DNA of 26,038 nucleotides from an uncultured Gammaproteobacteria bacterium (GTDB lineage Bacteria > Pseudomonadota > Gammaproteobacteria > Acidiferrobacterales > CAJVXG01). Below are positions 16,515 through 24,526 of this stretch, in pieces. The stretch is taken from the NCBI GenBank assembly GCA_913009215.1, contig CAJVXG010000002.1, positions 1 through 26,038 of the forward strand. The letters are read 5' to 3'. The notes under the pieces were generated by a model, which had not been told where the DNA came from, ran no database searches, and was given only the letters and a program-made list of their open reading frames with translations. The number at the start of each line of letters is the position of its first letter. Position 1 is the first letter of the stretch. A program made the translations under genes and the position numbers.

Positions 16515-17018
16515 TTACCGGTCTGTGCTTTCTGGCTCTGGAAAGAATGTCGCTGTTACCTTGCGGTCGCCAATACTTCTGGCAACGAAATACTCCCTGT
16601 TGTTGTCATACAAAAGGTAGTCGCTGGTAATAAAATTTTTGTCCTGATGAAACGATACATTTCCCCTCAGCTCCATAATCTTGTTTTTAACCTTGTATTC
16701 AAGTTTCTCGGCCTTCACCAGGAAGGCTTTTTCGGTCTCTGTGGCAAGGCGCCTGATAGTAAGTGGCGAGCCTTTTGCAATCATAAACCTGGTCTTTCCT
16801 TTCTCAACCCTGACGGCAATTTGGCTGGCACGAATAATAAGATTATCACTTCTGATTCTGACGTTACCACGATAGACTACCATGCCGGTTTTTTGGTTGA
16901 TGGACACCGACCGTGCCTTGATATCGGAACCCTGCTGTTTCCTGTCGGCAAAGCTCTTATTGCCTATGGTACAAAGCAGGGACAATACGATTGCTGTTGT
17001 GGTTATTATTTTTGTCAT
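16515..17018 (-). CDS. lptA: Periplasmic LPS bridge protein LptA
   Basis: A 167-residue periplasmic protein that forms the bridge carrying LPS to LptD. An N-terminal signal peptide is clear (MTKIITTTAIVLSLLCTIG, with likely cleavage after NKSFA). The OstA/LptA-type beta-jellyroll follows, with ARSVSINQKTGMVVYRGNV and MELRGNVSFHQDKNFITSDYL. I chose ATG 17018, which overlaps the lptC stop (TGATG); a TTG at 17021 is also in frame. It is followed after one base by lptB. All expected features are present. Confidence 0.94.
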   Translation of the reverse strand: MTKIITTTAIVLSLLCTIGNKSFADRKQQGSDIKARSVSINQKTGMVVYRGNVRIRSDNLIIRASQIAVRVEKGKTRFMIAKGSPLTIRRLATETEKAFLVKAEKLEYKVKNKIMELRGNVSFHQDKNFITSDYLLYDNNREYFVARSIGDRKVTATFFPEPESTDR

Positions 17019-17431
17019 CAATTGAGGCGTATTGTCATAGTGCCAACCGAGGCACGTATATTTCCTTGTCGCTGAACAACATTACCCTGAAGTTTTAGTG
17101 TCTTGCCATCTGCGGATAGCCAGCCTTTGTTGGCACGAAAATAAACAGGGCTACCGTCTTTCTTTATCTGGGTTAACCGTGGCTTAATCAACATCGCAGT
17201 ATTGTCATCTGGATAATGCACAAGTTTGATTGCCTTTAGTATGTATTGCGCATTGTTTCTGGTTCCAATCTGTCTGGCGGAGAATTTATGAATAATGTAG
17301 TCGGGATCATGTCTTTTCTGGTAATTAAATTTTGTATCCGGATCCTCGAATTTATCTGATAACCACCAGGTGAAGGCAAAACCAAAGAGCAGGATAATCC
17401 CTATAATGATTTTTTTGGTATCGCGAAACAT
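17018..17431 (-). CDS. lptC: LPS export inner-membrane protein LptC, C-terminally short
   Basis: A 137-residue bitopic inner-membrane protein that passes LPS from LptBFG to LptA. One N-terminal membrane helix (about residues 8-25, IIIGIILLFGFAFTWWL) is followed by a periplasmic LptC domain with HDPDYIIHKFSARQIG, MLIKPRLTQIKKDGSPVYF and GWLSADGKTLKLQGNVV. E. coli LptC has 191 residues. This one ends shortly after the strand aligned with E. coli residues 125-135, so roughly 50 C-terminal residues are missing. The stop overlaps the lptA start and a full LptA signal peptide follows, so no frameshifted tail can be present downstream. It starts 14 bases after kdsC. Identity is secure from both sequence and context. 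Confidence 0.9.
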   Translation of the reverse strand: MFRDTKKIIIGIILLFGFAFTWWLSDKFEDPDTKFNYQKRHDPDYIIHKFSARQIGTRNNAQYILKAIKLVHYPDDNTAMLIKPRLTQIKKDGSPVYFRANKGWLSADGKTLKLQGNVVQRQGNIRASVGTMTIRLN

Positions 17432-17445
17432 ATGAGGCTTAAGTA

Positions 17446-18006
17446 TTATTCAAAATAACGTTGCATTTCTTTTTGATAACGACCCTGGGAAAACAGGATC
17501 ATTTCGCATATCTCACGTGCCGCACCATGTCCACCGCTACTGGGCGTTGTCCAATGCGCATTTTCTTTGACCAATGCATGGGCATTATTCACCGCAATAC
17601 CAAGTCCGGTACGTGTCATGATGGGTAAATCAACGACGTCATCACCAACAAAGGCAGTTTGCTCGTGTGTAATACCAAGTTTCTGGATCAGCTCCTCATA
17701 TACCGGTAATTTATCAGCGCAGCCCTGGTAAACATGCTTGATGCCCAGATTGGCTACACGGTACTCCACAACCCTTGAGGTTCGACCGGTAATGATGCCG
17801 GCATCCACTCCATTTCTGATTAGCATCTTGATACCATGCCCATCCAGTGAATGAAAGGCTTTGTATTCCTGACCATCATCCCCGAGGAACAGACTACCAT
17901 CGGTCAGTACACCATCAACATCGAATAACACCAGCTTGATAGCAGCGGCACGCTTGAGAATTGTGTCATTGACAGTAAAGGGGAGCTGGAATGTTCCCGA
18001 CATCAT
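17446..18006 (-). CDS. kdsC: 3-deoxy-D-manno-octulosonate-8-phosphate phosphatase KdsC
   Basis: A 186-residue HAD-family phosphatase that releases Kdo from Kdo-8-phosphate in the LPS core pathway. The nucleophile and acid are Asp29 and Asp31 in LVLFDVDGVLTDG. The GHGIKMLIRNGVDAGIITGRTS segment and the late motif VGDDVVDLPIM are intact. Two consecutive ATGs (18006 and 18003) are possible starts; the first overlaps the kdsD stop by four bases. It follows kdsD directly, so two of the Kdo pathway steps are co-transcribed with lptCAB. Confidence 0.96.
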   Translation of the reverse strand: MMSGTFQLPFTVNDTILKRAAAIKLVLFDVDGVLTDGSLFLGDDGQEYKAFHSLDGHGIKMLIRNGVDAGIITGRTSRVVEYRVANLGIKHVYQGCADKLPVYEELIQKLGITHEQTAFVGDDVVDLPIMTRTGLGIAVNNAHALVKENAHWTTPSSGGHGAAREICEMILFSQGRYQKEMQRYFE

Positions 18007-18977
18007 ACTACTCCCAGTTTTAACAGGTCGTGCATGTTCAGTGCGCCGATTAATGTATTGCCCTGATCGGTAACACAGACACCATTGATTTTATGATGCC
18101 GCATCAGTTGCACGACTTCTGCCGCCAAGCGATCCTGTCGGGTGGTAACGGGATCCCTCGTCATCACTTCATCGATTGCAAGACTGTAGAAATCTTTTGA
18201 TTCATTCAGCGTTCGGCGTAGATCGCCGTCAGTAAAAATGCCCAGGAGTTTGTTTTTTTTATCTACAATACACACCATACCCAATGTCTTGCTGGACATT
18301 TCCAGTAAGGCATCACGCAGTAGCGCACCTTGATATACCTTTGGGATTTCATCATCTTTATGCATGACGTCATTGACATACAATAATAATCGTCTTCCCA
18401 GTTGTCCACCCGGGTGGGACCGGGCGAAATCTTCTTCCGTGAAGCCCCGCGATTTAAATAACGCAACGGCAAGGGCATCGCCCATGGCCAGAGTGGCCGT
18501 GGTGCTTGAAGTCGGAGCCAGGTTGAGTGGGCAGGCCTCTTGTTCCACGCCAACGTTCAAAACAGCATCGGCCTGTTGCGCGAGACTGGACTGGACCGCG
18601 CCTGTCATGGCGATCAGTTGGACACCCATGCGCTTGATGATAGGCAGGATGGTGAGGATTTCCGCCGTCTCTCCGGAATTGGAAATGGCTATGACAACAT
18701 CATCTGCTGTGATCATGCCAAGGTCGCCATGGCTGGCTTCACCGGGATGTACAAAGAATGCCGGGCTGCCGGTACTGGCCAGCGTTGCTGCAATCTTGCT
18801 ACCGATATGACCGGATTTCCCCATACCCACGACGACGATACGACCACTACAGTTTTGCATCAGCGTACAGGCAGCGGAGAACTGGTCATCAATACGATCT
18901 GCCAGTTTGGCTACCGCATCAGCTTCCAGGGCAATAACGTTTTTGCCGAGCTTTTTAAAGATATTGGCTTCTGTCAT
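18003..18977 (-). CDS. kdsD: Arabinose-5-phosphate isomerase KdsD
   Basis: A 324-residue cytoplasmic isomerase that converts ribulose-5-phosphate to arabinose-5-phosphate, the first committed step to Kdo. The SIS domain (about 40-175) has VGMGKSGHIGSKIAATLAS and FFVHPGEASHGDLGMI. The family motif ARSHPGGQLGRRLL contains His188. Two CBS domains fill residues 205-324. It is the first gene of the leftward run and diverges from the antiporter gene across 58 bases, so its promoter must lie there or inside the antiporter gene. I saw no convincing promoter hexamer pair. Confidence 0.96.
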   Translation of the reverse strand: MTEANIFKKLGKNVIALEADAVAKLADRIDDQFSAACTLMQNCSGRIVVVGMGKSGHIGSKIAATLASTGSPAFFVHPGEASHGDLGMITADDVVIAISNSGETAEILTILPIIKRMGVQLIAMTGAVQSSLAQQADAVLNVGVEQEACPLNLAPTSSTTATLAMGDALAVALFKSRGFTEEDFARSHPGGQLGRRLLLYVNDVMHKDDEIPKVYQGALLRDALLEMSSKTLGMVCIVDKKNKLLGIFTDGDLRRTLNESKDFYSLAIDEVMTRDPVTTRQDRLAAEVVQLMRHHKINGVCVTDQGNTLIGALNMHDLLKLGVV

Positions 18978-19035
18978 GTATCAGATGAATAGGTTACTCT
19001 AGGTTGGAGTATATCGAATCAGCGATTAATATCCT

Positions 19036-21024
19036 ATGGGACAGGTAGGTTTCCAGACAATCCTGGTGTTGTTGGCCGTTTCCGTGGTGGTCGTTGGCCT
19101 GTTTCGTTATCTGCATCTGCCGCAAGTCCTGGCCTATCTTTTTGTCGGTTTACTGGTGGGTCCTTCGGGTCTGAGCTGGATCAGCAGTACCCATAGCACG
19201 CACCAACTGGCCGAGTTTGGTTTGGTGTTTCTGATGTTTACGGTCGGGCTCGAATTCTCCCTACCCCGTTTAAGAGCGATGAAGTTCATCGTTTTTGGCA
19301 TGGGCGGGGCCCAGGTGTTTATCAGTTTTGCTGCTGTTGCATTGGTTGCATGGCTGCTTGGTGTCTCGATAGAAGGCGCTATCGTGATTGGCGGGATCTT
19401 GTCCCTGTCTTCCACTGCAATCGTTATGAAGTTATTGACCGAACAACTGGAGCAAAGCTCGCGCCATGGTCGACATGCCATAGGTGTATTATTATTTCAG
19501 GATATTATTGTGGTTCCGTTTCTTATCCTGATACCGATGCTGGCAGGCGGTACCGAGCAAACTTTCTTTGTTACCTTTGGCTGGGTGCTGCTCAAAAGCA
19601 CCCTGGTGTTGGCTGGCATTCTGTTATTTGGTCATTGGTTGTTACGACCCCTGTTTCATGAAGTAGCTTTGGCACATTCTCGCGAATTCTTTATGTTGAC
19701 AGTGCTGCTGATTACCTTGAGTGCGGCCTGGATCAGTGATGTTGCAGGCCTGTCTCTTGCATTGGGTGCCTTTCTTGCCGGTATGATGATTGCTGAGACT
19801 GAATATCGACATCAGGTCGAGAGTGATATTCTGCCATTCCGTGACGTTTTGTTGGGCCTGTTTTTTATTACGGTCGGAATGCGTTTGAATCTGGACAGCT
19901 TATTGGCGCTTTGGCCATGGATATTGGCTTGTGTCGCTGTACTCGTTGTATTCAAAACCGTCCTGGTAACGATTCTGGGGATGGTTTTCCGTATGAATCT
20001 GGGCGTAGCCATGCGTACGGCACTGGTGCTGGGCAACGGCGGTGAATTTGGTTTTGCATTATTGCTGCAGGCGACTAACCCTAAATTACTAAGTGGTAAC
20101 ATCTTGCTTAGTAACGATCAGACCCAGGTAATTTTATCTTCTATAGTGATTAGCATGGTGCTTGCAACCTTTATGGTGCGTTTTAATGGGCGAATCGCCA
20201 AGGCCCTGGTACCCAGTTACAATAAATCACGCGTTGAGAACCTGGGTCGCATACGTCAGGAGACCAGCGGAATACAAGGACATGTTATTGTTTGTGGTTA
20301 TGGTCGTAGTGGTCAAAACCTGGCCTGGATGCTGGAGCAGGAAGGGCTCAGTACCGTGGCGCTGGATCTCGATCCCATCAGGGTCCGTGACGCACGCGAC
20401 GCCGGCAAGGCTGTGGTGTATGGCGATGCCACACGACGCGATGTATTGCAGGCGGCAGGGCTGGATCAGGCCGTGGCCTTAACAATAAGTTTTGATAATG
20501 TCAGTTCGGCCTTAAAGCTGTTGGAGGTGACAAGGACATTACGGCCTGATATGCCGGTTATTGTTCGCACCATGGACGATAGCGATATTGAGCGCCTGGT
20601 GGCGGCTGGCGCTACCGAGGTCGTGCCTGAGAGCATCGAAGGCAGCCTGATGATCGGTTCGCATGTATTGTTGCTCTTGGGTATACCATTGTCTCATATT
20701 GTTTCCCAGGTACGTGAAGCACGCCATAATCGATATCGTATGTTGCGTGGGTTTTTCCATGGCGAAGACATGGAATACGATACCAAGGCCTATCCTTTTC
20801 GTCTGCACTCCATAACACTGCCCGAGCAGGCCTATGCTATTGGAAAAAAGTTGAGTGATATCAATCTTGAGGAAATCCATGTTCATGTTACGTCGGTACG
20901 ACGCAGTGGTATCAGCGGCCCGGCACCTGAACCAGGTACCGTATTGCAAGTCGGCGATGTGCTGGTGTTATACGGTAGTTCCGATGCACTGGAACAAGCC
21001 GAGAAGCTGTTGCTGGAGGGTTAG
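19036..21024 (+). CDS. CPA2-family monovalent cation/proton antiporter (Kef/YbaL type) with RCK domains
   Basis: A 662-residue inner-membrane protein. Residues 1-385 form a 12-13 helix Na+/H+ exchanger domain, including LPQVLAYLFVGLLVGPSG and GEFGFALLLQ. Next comes a TrkA-N (RCK) nucleotide-binding domain starting at about residue 416, with the GYGRSG dinucleotide motif and the acidic end of strand 2 in VALDLDP. A TrkA-C domain (about 570-655) closes the protein. It probably exchanges K+ or Na+ for protons. No kefF-like gene is adjacent, so glutathione gating as in KefB/KefC is not indicated. The upstream frame is closed by a TAA ten bases before the ATG, which fixes the start; the ribosome binding site is weak. 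In E. coli this position beside kdsD holds yrbG, an unrelated calcium/sodium exchanger. Confidence 0.9.
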   Translation: MGQVGFQTILVLLAVSVVVVGLFRYLHLPQVLAYLFVGLLVGPSGLSWISSTHSTHQLAEFGLVFLMFTVGLEFSLPRLRAMKFIVFGMGGAQVFISFAAVALVAWLLGVSIEGAIVIGGILSLSSTAIVMKLLTEQLEQSSRHGRHAIGVLLFQDIIVVPFLILIPMLAGGTEQTFFVTFGWVLLKSTLVLAGILLFGHWLLRPLFHEVALAHSREFFMLTVLLITLSAAWISDVAGLSLALGAFLAGMMIAETEYRHQVESDILPFRDVLLGLFFITVGMRLNLDSLLALWPWILACVAVLVVFKTVLVTILGMVFRMNLGVAMRTALVLGNGGEFGFALLLQATNPKLLSGNILLSNDQTQVILSSIVISMVLATFMVRFNGRIAKALVPSYNKSRVENLGRIRQETSGIQGHVIVCGYGRSGQNLAWMLEQEGLSTVALDLDPIRVRDARDAGKAVVYGDATRRDVLQAAGLDQAVALTISFDNVSSALKLLEVTRTLRPDMPVIVRTMDDSDIERLVAAGATEVVPESIEGSLMIGSHVLLLLGIPLSHIVSQVREARHNRYRMLRGFFHGEDMEYDTKAYPFRLHSITLPEQAYAIGKKLSDINLEEIHVHVTSVRRSGISGPAPEPGTVLQVGDVLVLYGSSDALEQAEKLLLEG

Positions 21025-21030
21025 AGCCTG

Positions 21031-21735
21031 ATGATGGAGCAGGACATTCCCTATTTGCTGGTCGGTACCTGTGGTTGGGATAATACTGAATGGTCCGATA
21101 ACTACTACGATGAGGATGAACCCAGGGAATGGCGTTTCCTGACCTACAGCGGACATTTTCGTAGCGTTTTGGTGCCCGCTGTGCTGTGGTCTGAACCACC
21201 GGAAGTAGATCAATGGGCCGAGGAAGCGGATGATGCCTTTCGTTTTGTGCTGGAGTTGCCCGGCTCGTTTGCTAATCCAAAAATATCATCCGGGAATTTA
21301 CAGCAACTGGCGCAGCAGTTTTTTCAGCAGGTGCAGCCTGTTCGTGAACAGACCGTCGGTTTATACCTCCAGCTTGCCCAGCAACCACCCGATATGGCCT
21401 GGTTGCGTGAGTTGTTCTCCGTTATAACGCCCTATCTTCCACTCAGCATCGCTTTACCGGCAGTATGGCAAACCGAGGAAGCCATGGTATTGTTGCAGCA
21501 GTATCAGGTTGGTCAGTGCTGGTTCCCGGATGAAGCAGGGGACATGCCTGGACAATGGGGGCAATGGGTGATGGCGATTAGTGAAACCTCGGACCTCAAA
21601 CAATTGCGTAGTATTATTGAAAGGTTCTCACCAGTGCTGGATAAGCATATCGAGGCCGGGTTGTTTTTCAGAGGTAAAAATGCGGCCGATGCGGCCGAGC
21701 AGGCACGTATTATTGCAGACCTGCTGGTAGTTTAA
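21031..21735 (+). CDS. Divergent DUF72 (YecE-like) family protein
   Basis: A 234-residue soluble protein with no signal peptide. The start, LLVGTCGWDNTEWSDNYYD, followed by REWRFLTYSGHFRSV and DQWAEEADDAFRFVLELP, follows the DUF72 TIM-barrel pattern (usually GTSGW, then EWL-YYA-FNTVE, then WAEQTPDGFRF). Later segments also fit: VGLYLQLAQQPPDMAWL for the usual FQLPP strand, and a final GLFFRGKNAADAAEQARII. Several residues normally conserved are missing, notably the NSTFY and EFR motifs, so this may be a diverged or repurposed member. The family has no established function. ATG codons at 21031 and 21034 are both possible; a GGAGGG lies about 10 bases upstream. It begins six bases after the antiporter stop and is probably in its operon. 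Confidence 0.7.
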   Translation: MMEQDIPYLLVGTCGWDNTEWSDNYYDEDEPREWRFLTYSGHFRSVLVPAVLWSEPPEVDQWAEEADDAFRFVLELPGSFANPKISSGNLQQLAQQFFQQVQPVREQTVGLYLQLAQQPPDMAWLRELFSVITPYLPLSIALPAVWQTEEAMVLLQQYQVGQCWFPDEAGDMPGQWGQWVMAISETSDLKQLRSIIERFSPVLDKHIEAGLFFRGKNAADAAEQARIIADLLVV

Positions 21736-21792
21736 GGACGCCCTTGTGCCATTCAGCCTGGGTTAAGGGAAACAGTAATAAAGTAATTACCA

Positions 21793-22605
21793 ATGACCAA
21801 TAACAAGACAGACCTGGTACGCATTGAGGACATCGCCTTTAAAAGGGGGGAGAGGTCGGTATTTGCCAATTTATCTCTGCTTATCCCGCGCGGAAAAGTC
21901 ACTGCCATCCTTGGCAGCAGCGGGGCTGGTAAAACCACCATCCTGAACCTGATCGGCGGTCGTATTGCCCCCGAGGCCGGCCATGTTTATGTGGACAATC
22001 AGGACGTGCATCAACTTTCCACTAACGGGCTGTATGCCCTGCGAAAGCGCATGGGTATGTTGTTCCAGTCCGGCGCCCTGCTTACCGATCTCAATGTCTT
22101 TGATAATGTTGCCTTCCCGGTGCGGGAACATACCCGTTTGCCGGAATCACTCATTCGCCATTTGGTGTTATTGAAACTGGAGCTGGTGGGATTGCGCGGT
22201 GCACGTGGACTGATGCCATCCGAGCTTTCTGGCGGGATGGCCAGGAGGGTAGCCCTGGCCCGCGCCATCGTCCTTGATCCCATGATGGTGATGTATGATG
22301 AACCGTTCGCCGGATTAGACCCGATATCCATGGGCGTGATCGTGAAATTGATACGTGAGCTAAACGATGTGCTGAGTATGACCTCGGTGATTGTGACACA
22401 CGATGTACACGAGGCCTGTAGCATAGCCGATTATGTTTATCTGGTCGGTAATGGCAAGGTCATCGCCGAAGGCGATGCCGAAACCATGCTAAACGCCGAT
22501 ACTGCTGAAGTAAAACAATTCATGAGCGGTTTGCCCGATGGTCCGGTACCGTTTCATTATCCTGCCAAAGACTTGAGCGACGATTTTATGAAGGCAAAAT
22601 TATGA
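21793..22605 (+). CDS. mlaF: Phospholipid transport ABC ATP-binding protein MlaF
   Basis: The 270-residue ATPase of the MlaFEDB complex, which moves phospholipids between the inner membrane and the periplasmic carrier MlaC. Walker A is GSSGAGKTT (41-49). The QSGALLTDLNVFDNVAFPVREHT segment is characteristic of MlaF/MCE-linked ATPases. The signature is LSGGMARRVALARAI (145-159), and Walker B has Asp169 and Glu170. The stop overlaps the mlaE ATG. A 57-base gap separates it from the DUF72-like gene, with no strong ribosome binding site before the ATG. The gap has an imperfect inverted repeat (21741-21769). Confidence 0.96.
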   Translation: MTNNKTDLVRIEDIAFKRGERSVFANLSLLIPRGKVTAILGSSGAGKTTILNLIGGRIAPEAGHVYVDNQDVHQLSTNGLYALRKRMGMLFQSGALLTDLNVFDNVAFPVREHTRLPESLIRHLVLLKLELVGLRGARGLMPSELSGGMARRVALARAIVLDPMMVMYDEPFAGLDPISMGVIVKLIRELNDVLSMTSVIVTHDVHEACSIADYVYLVGNGKVIAEGDAETMLNADTAEVKQFMSGLPDGPVPFHYPAKDLSDDFMKAKL

Positions 22606-23384
22606 CGCGCTATATCAGCCTTGTAGGAAGAAAGGCTATAGGCACCGTTGAGCGCAGTGGCCGTGCCGGTCTGTTCCTGTACGATGTCCTGGCGGGCTGC
22701 ATGCCACTCATGCGACGTCCTGGACTGGTGGTGCAACAGCTTTATATGATTGGTGTGTTGTCCTTTATCATTATAGTGGTGTCCGGATTGTTTGTCGGCA
22801 TGGTGCTGGGTTTTCAGGGTTACAACATACTGAGAGATTATGGCACCGAGTCAGCCCTTGGCTTAATGGCCGCCAAGACACTGACCAGGGAGCTGGGTCC
22901 TGTGGTGGCCGCATTGCTGTTTACCGGACGCGCCTGCTCTGCGTTGACGGCGGAAATAGGGCTGATGAAGGCCACCGAGCAACTGGCCAGTATGGAAATG
23001 ATGGCGGTTAATCCTTTTATGCGGGTATTGGCGCCACGGTTTCTCGCTGGTTTTATTGCCATGCCCTTGCTGGCTGGCCTTTTTACGGCCGTGGGTATCT
23101 TTGGTGCCCATTTGATTGGTGTTGAATTGCTGGGTGTGGATGTCGGTGTTTTCTGGAACCAGATGCAGTCCGGTACCGATTTTTATGATGACATCCTGAA
23201 CGGGTTTATCAAGAGTGTGGTTTTCGGTGTGGTAGTGACCTGGATCGCGTTGTTTGAAGGCTATGAAGCGGTACCGACATCGGCCGGGGTAAGTCAGGCT
23301 ACTACCCGTACGGTTGTTTATGCCTCATTGGCGATATTGGGATTGGATTTTATTATGACAGCCTTAATGTTCGGAGAAATTTGA
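22602..23384 (+). CDS. mlaE: Phospholipid transport permease MlaE
   Basis: A 260-residue inner-membrane permease of the MlaE/YrbE family. Hydrophobic segments include LSFIIIVVSGLFVGMVLGFQ and LGLDFIMTALMF. The conserved core reads LTRELGPVVAALLFTGRACSALTAEIGLMKATEQLASMEMMAVNP across its middle, the family hallmark. It forms a homodimer with two MlaF and an MlaD hexamer. The ATG overlaps the mlaF stop as ATGA and mlaD starts one base after its stop. Confidence 0.96.
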   Translation: MTRYISLVGRKAIGTVERSGRAGLFLYDVLAGCMPLMRRPGLVVQQLYMIGVLSFIIIVVSGLFVGMVLGFQGYNILRDYGTESALGLMAAKTLTRELGPVVAALLFTGRACSALTAEIGLMKATEQLASMEMMAVNPFMRVLAPRFLAGFIAMPLLAGLFTAVGIFGAHLIGVELLGVDVGVFWNQMQSGTDFYDDILNGFIKSVVFGVVVTWIALFEGYEAVPTSAGVSQATTRTVVYASLAILGLDFIMTALMFGEI

Positions 23385-23385
23385 C

Positions 23386-23856
23386 ATGTTAAACAGAAAG
23401 GTAATGGAGTTTTGGGTGGGCATGTTTGTAGTTGTCGCACTACTGTCGCTGGTGTTCCTGGCCTTCAAGGTGGGTAATCTGGGAACCTCCGATGTGGGCA
23501 AGAGCTACCAGATCAAGGCCGTTTTCGGCAATATCGGGCAACTGAAACCCAAGGCCCCGGTAAAGCAATCCGGTGTTTTGATTGGCCGGGTCACGGCAAT
23601 AACACTGAACGGGGATTACAAGGCCGAAGTTCATATCGAAATCAATGAGAACTTTAAGATCCCGGTGGACTCCAAGCTCAGTATTCGTACGGCGGGTCTG
23701 CTGGGGTCGCAATACATCGCCGTTCATACCGGTGTTATCGATGATTTCCTGGTGAATGGCGATGTCGTTGATGAAGCCAATACCCAGTCAGCCATGGTGC
23801 TGGAAGATTTGATTGGACGGTTTTTTGTGAACAAGGCCGATGAAGCCAGTAAGTAG
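23386..23856 (+). CDS. mlaD: MCE-domain lipid-binding protein MlaD
   Basis: A 156-residue inner-membrane-anchored MCE protein. One membrane helix (about residues 9-27) is followed by a single MCE domain with VFGNIGQLKPKAPVKQSGVLIGRV and TAGLLGSQYIAVHTG. MlaD hexamers form the periplasmic pore through which lipid passes to or from MlaC. E. coli MlaD has 183 residues; shorter versions ending soon after the TQSAMVLEDLIGRFF helix, as here, are common outside enterics. Its place between mlaE and mlaC is standard. Confidence 0.95.
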   Translation: MLNRKVMEFWVGMFVVVALLSLVFLAFKVGNLGTSDVGKSYQIKAVFGNIGQLKPKAPVKQSGVLIGRVTAITLNGDYKAEVHIEINENFKIPVDSKLSIRTAGLLGSQYIAVHTGVIDDFLVNGDVVDEANTQSAMVLEDLIGRFFVNKADEASK

Positions 23857-23868
23857 ATGATGCAAATC

Positions 23869-23874
23869 AAGGAG
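23869..23874 (+). promoter_or_regulatory. Strong ribosome binding site for mlaC
   Basis: AAGGAG lies seven bases before ATG 23882 in a 25-base spacer. It supports the first of two consecutive ATGs as the mlaC start and suggests mlaC is translated independently of mlaD. Confidence 0.7.
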
Positions 23875-23881
23875 TAGTGCG

Positions 23882-24526
23882 ATGATGAAGATATTGAGCC
23901 TGATGGTATTGTTGTTGTTTGTGCCTGTGACGAGCCAGGCAGAGACAGGGCCAGACCAATTGGTCAGGGAAAATACGCAAAAGATTCTTGGTCTGTTGAA
24001 GAAGAACAAGAAGGTATACGACAAAGACCATGAAAAGCTGTTCAAGATGGTCAATGAGGTTATATTGCCGCATACCGATTTTGTGGTGATGTCCAAATGG
24101 ATACTGGGGCGCACCGTCTGGAACAAGGCCAGCGAGGATCAGCGCCAGCGATTCGTCAAGGAATTCCAGAATCTGATGGTACGAACCTATGCCGTGGCAT
24201 TATTAAAGTACACCAACGAGAAGGTGATTTTTTATCCCTTCACTGCCAAAGAGGGTTCCCGGCGTGCCACGGTGAAGACCGAGGTCAAGCAATCCGGTGG
24301 CGGCGACAATGTCCCGGTGATATACAGCTTTTACTACAAGAAAGGTAATGGCTGGAAAATCATTGACGTCAAGATTGCCGGCATCAGTATGGTGACGAAT
24401 TATCGTATCGAGTACGACGTACGTATCAAAAGGATCGGTCTTGACGGCCTGATTAAAAGTATGGCTAGCGGAAAGGGCGCGGCCATTATGCCGAAGAATA
24501 TAGCCAAGAAAATTAACAAGAAATGA
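23882..24526 (+). CDS. mlaC: Periplasmic phospholipid carrier MlaC
   Basis: A 214-residue secreted protein with a clear signal peptide (MMKILSLMVLLLFVPVTSQA, cleaved before ETGP). MlaC carries phospholipid between the outer-membrane MlaA and the inner-membrane MlaFEDB. Family features include VILPHTDFVVMSKWILG, the segment around WNKASEDQRQRFVKEFQNLMVRTYA (split here by position, bases about 24118-24195), and VPVIYSFYYKKGNGWKIIDV with the following ISMVTNYR. It has the best ribosome binding site of the cluster, consistent with a carrier made in excess over membrane subunits. The stop overlaps the mlaB start. mlaA is not in this window. Confidence 0.95.
   Translation: MMKILSLMVLLLFVPVTSQAETGPDQLVRENTQKILGLLKKNKKVYDKDHEKLFKMVNEVILPHTDFVVMSKWILGRTVWNKASEDQRQRFVKEFQNLMVRTYAVALLKYTNEKVIFYPFTAKEGSRRATVKTEVKQSGGGDNVPVIYSFYYKKGNGWKIIDVKIAGISMVTNYRIEYDVRIKRIGLDGLIKSMASGKGAAIMPKNIAKKINKK

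Noticed and set aside
16494..17075. 193-codon plus-strand open frame over lptA
   Set aside because: It is antisense to lptA and overlaps lptB and lptC; there is no ribosome binding site or domain pattern.
19004..19032. Promoter-like pair TTGGAG and TAATAT, 17 bases apart, before the antiporter gene
   Set aside because: The -10 would end only three bases before the ATG, so transcription would start inside the gene; the -35 matches just three of six bases.
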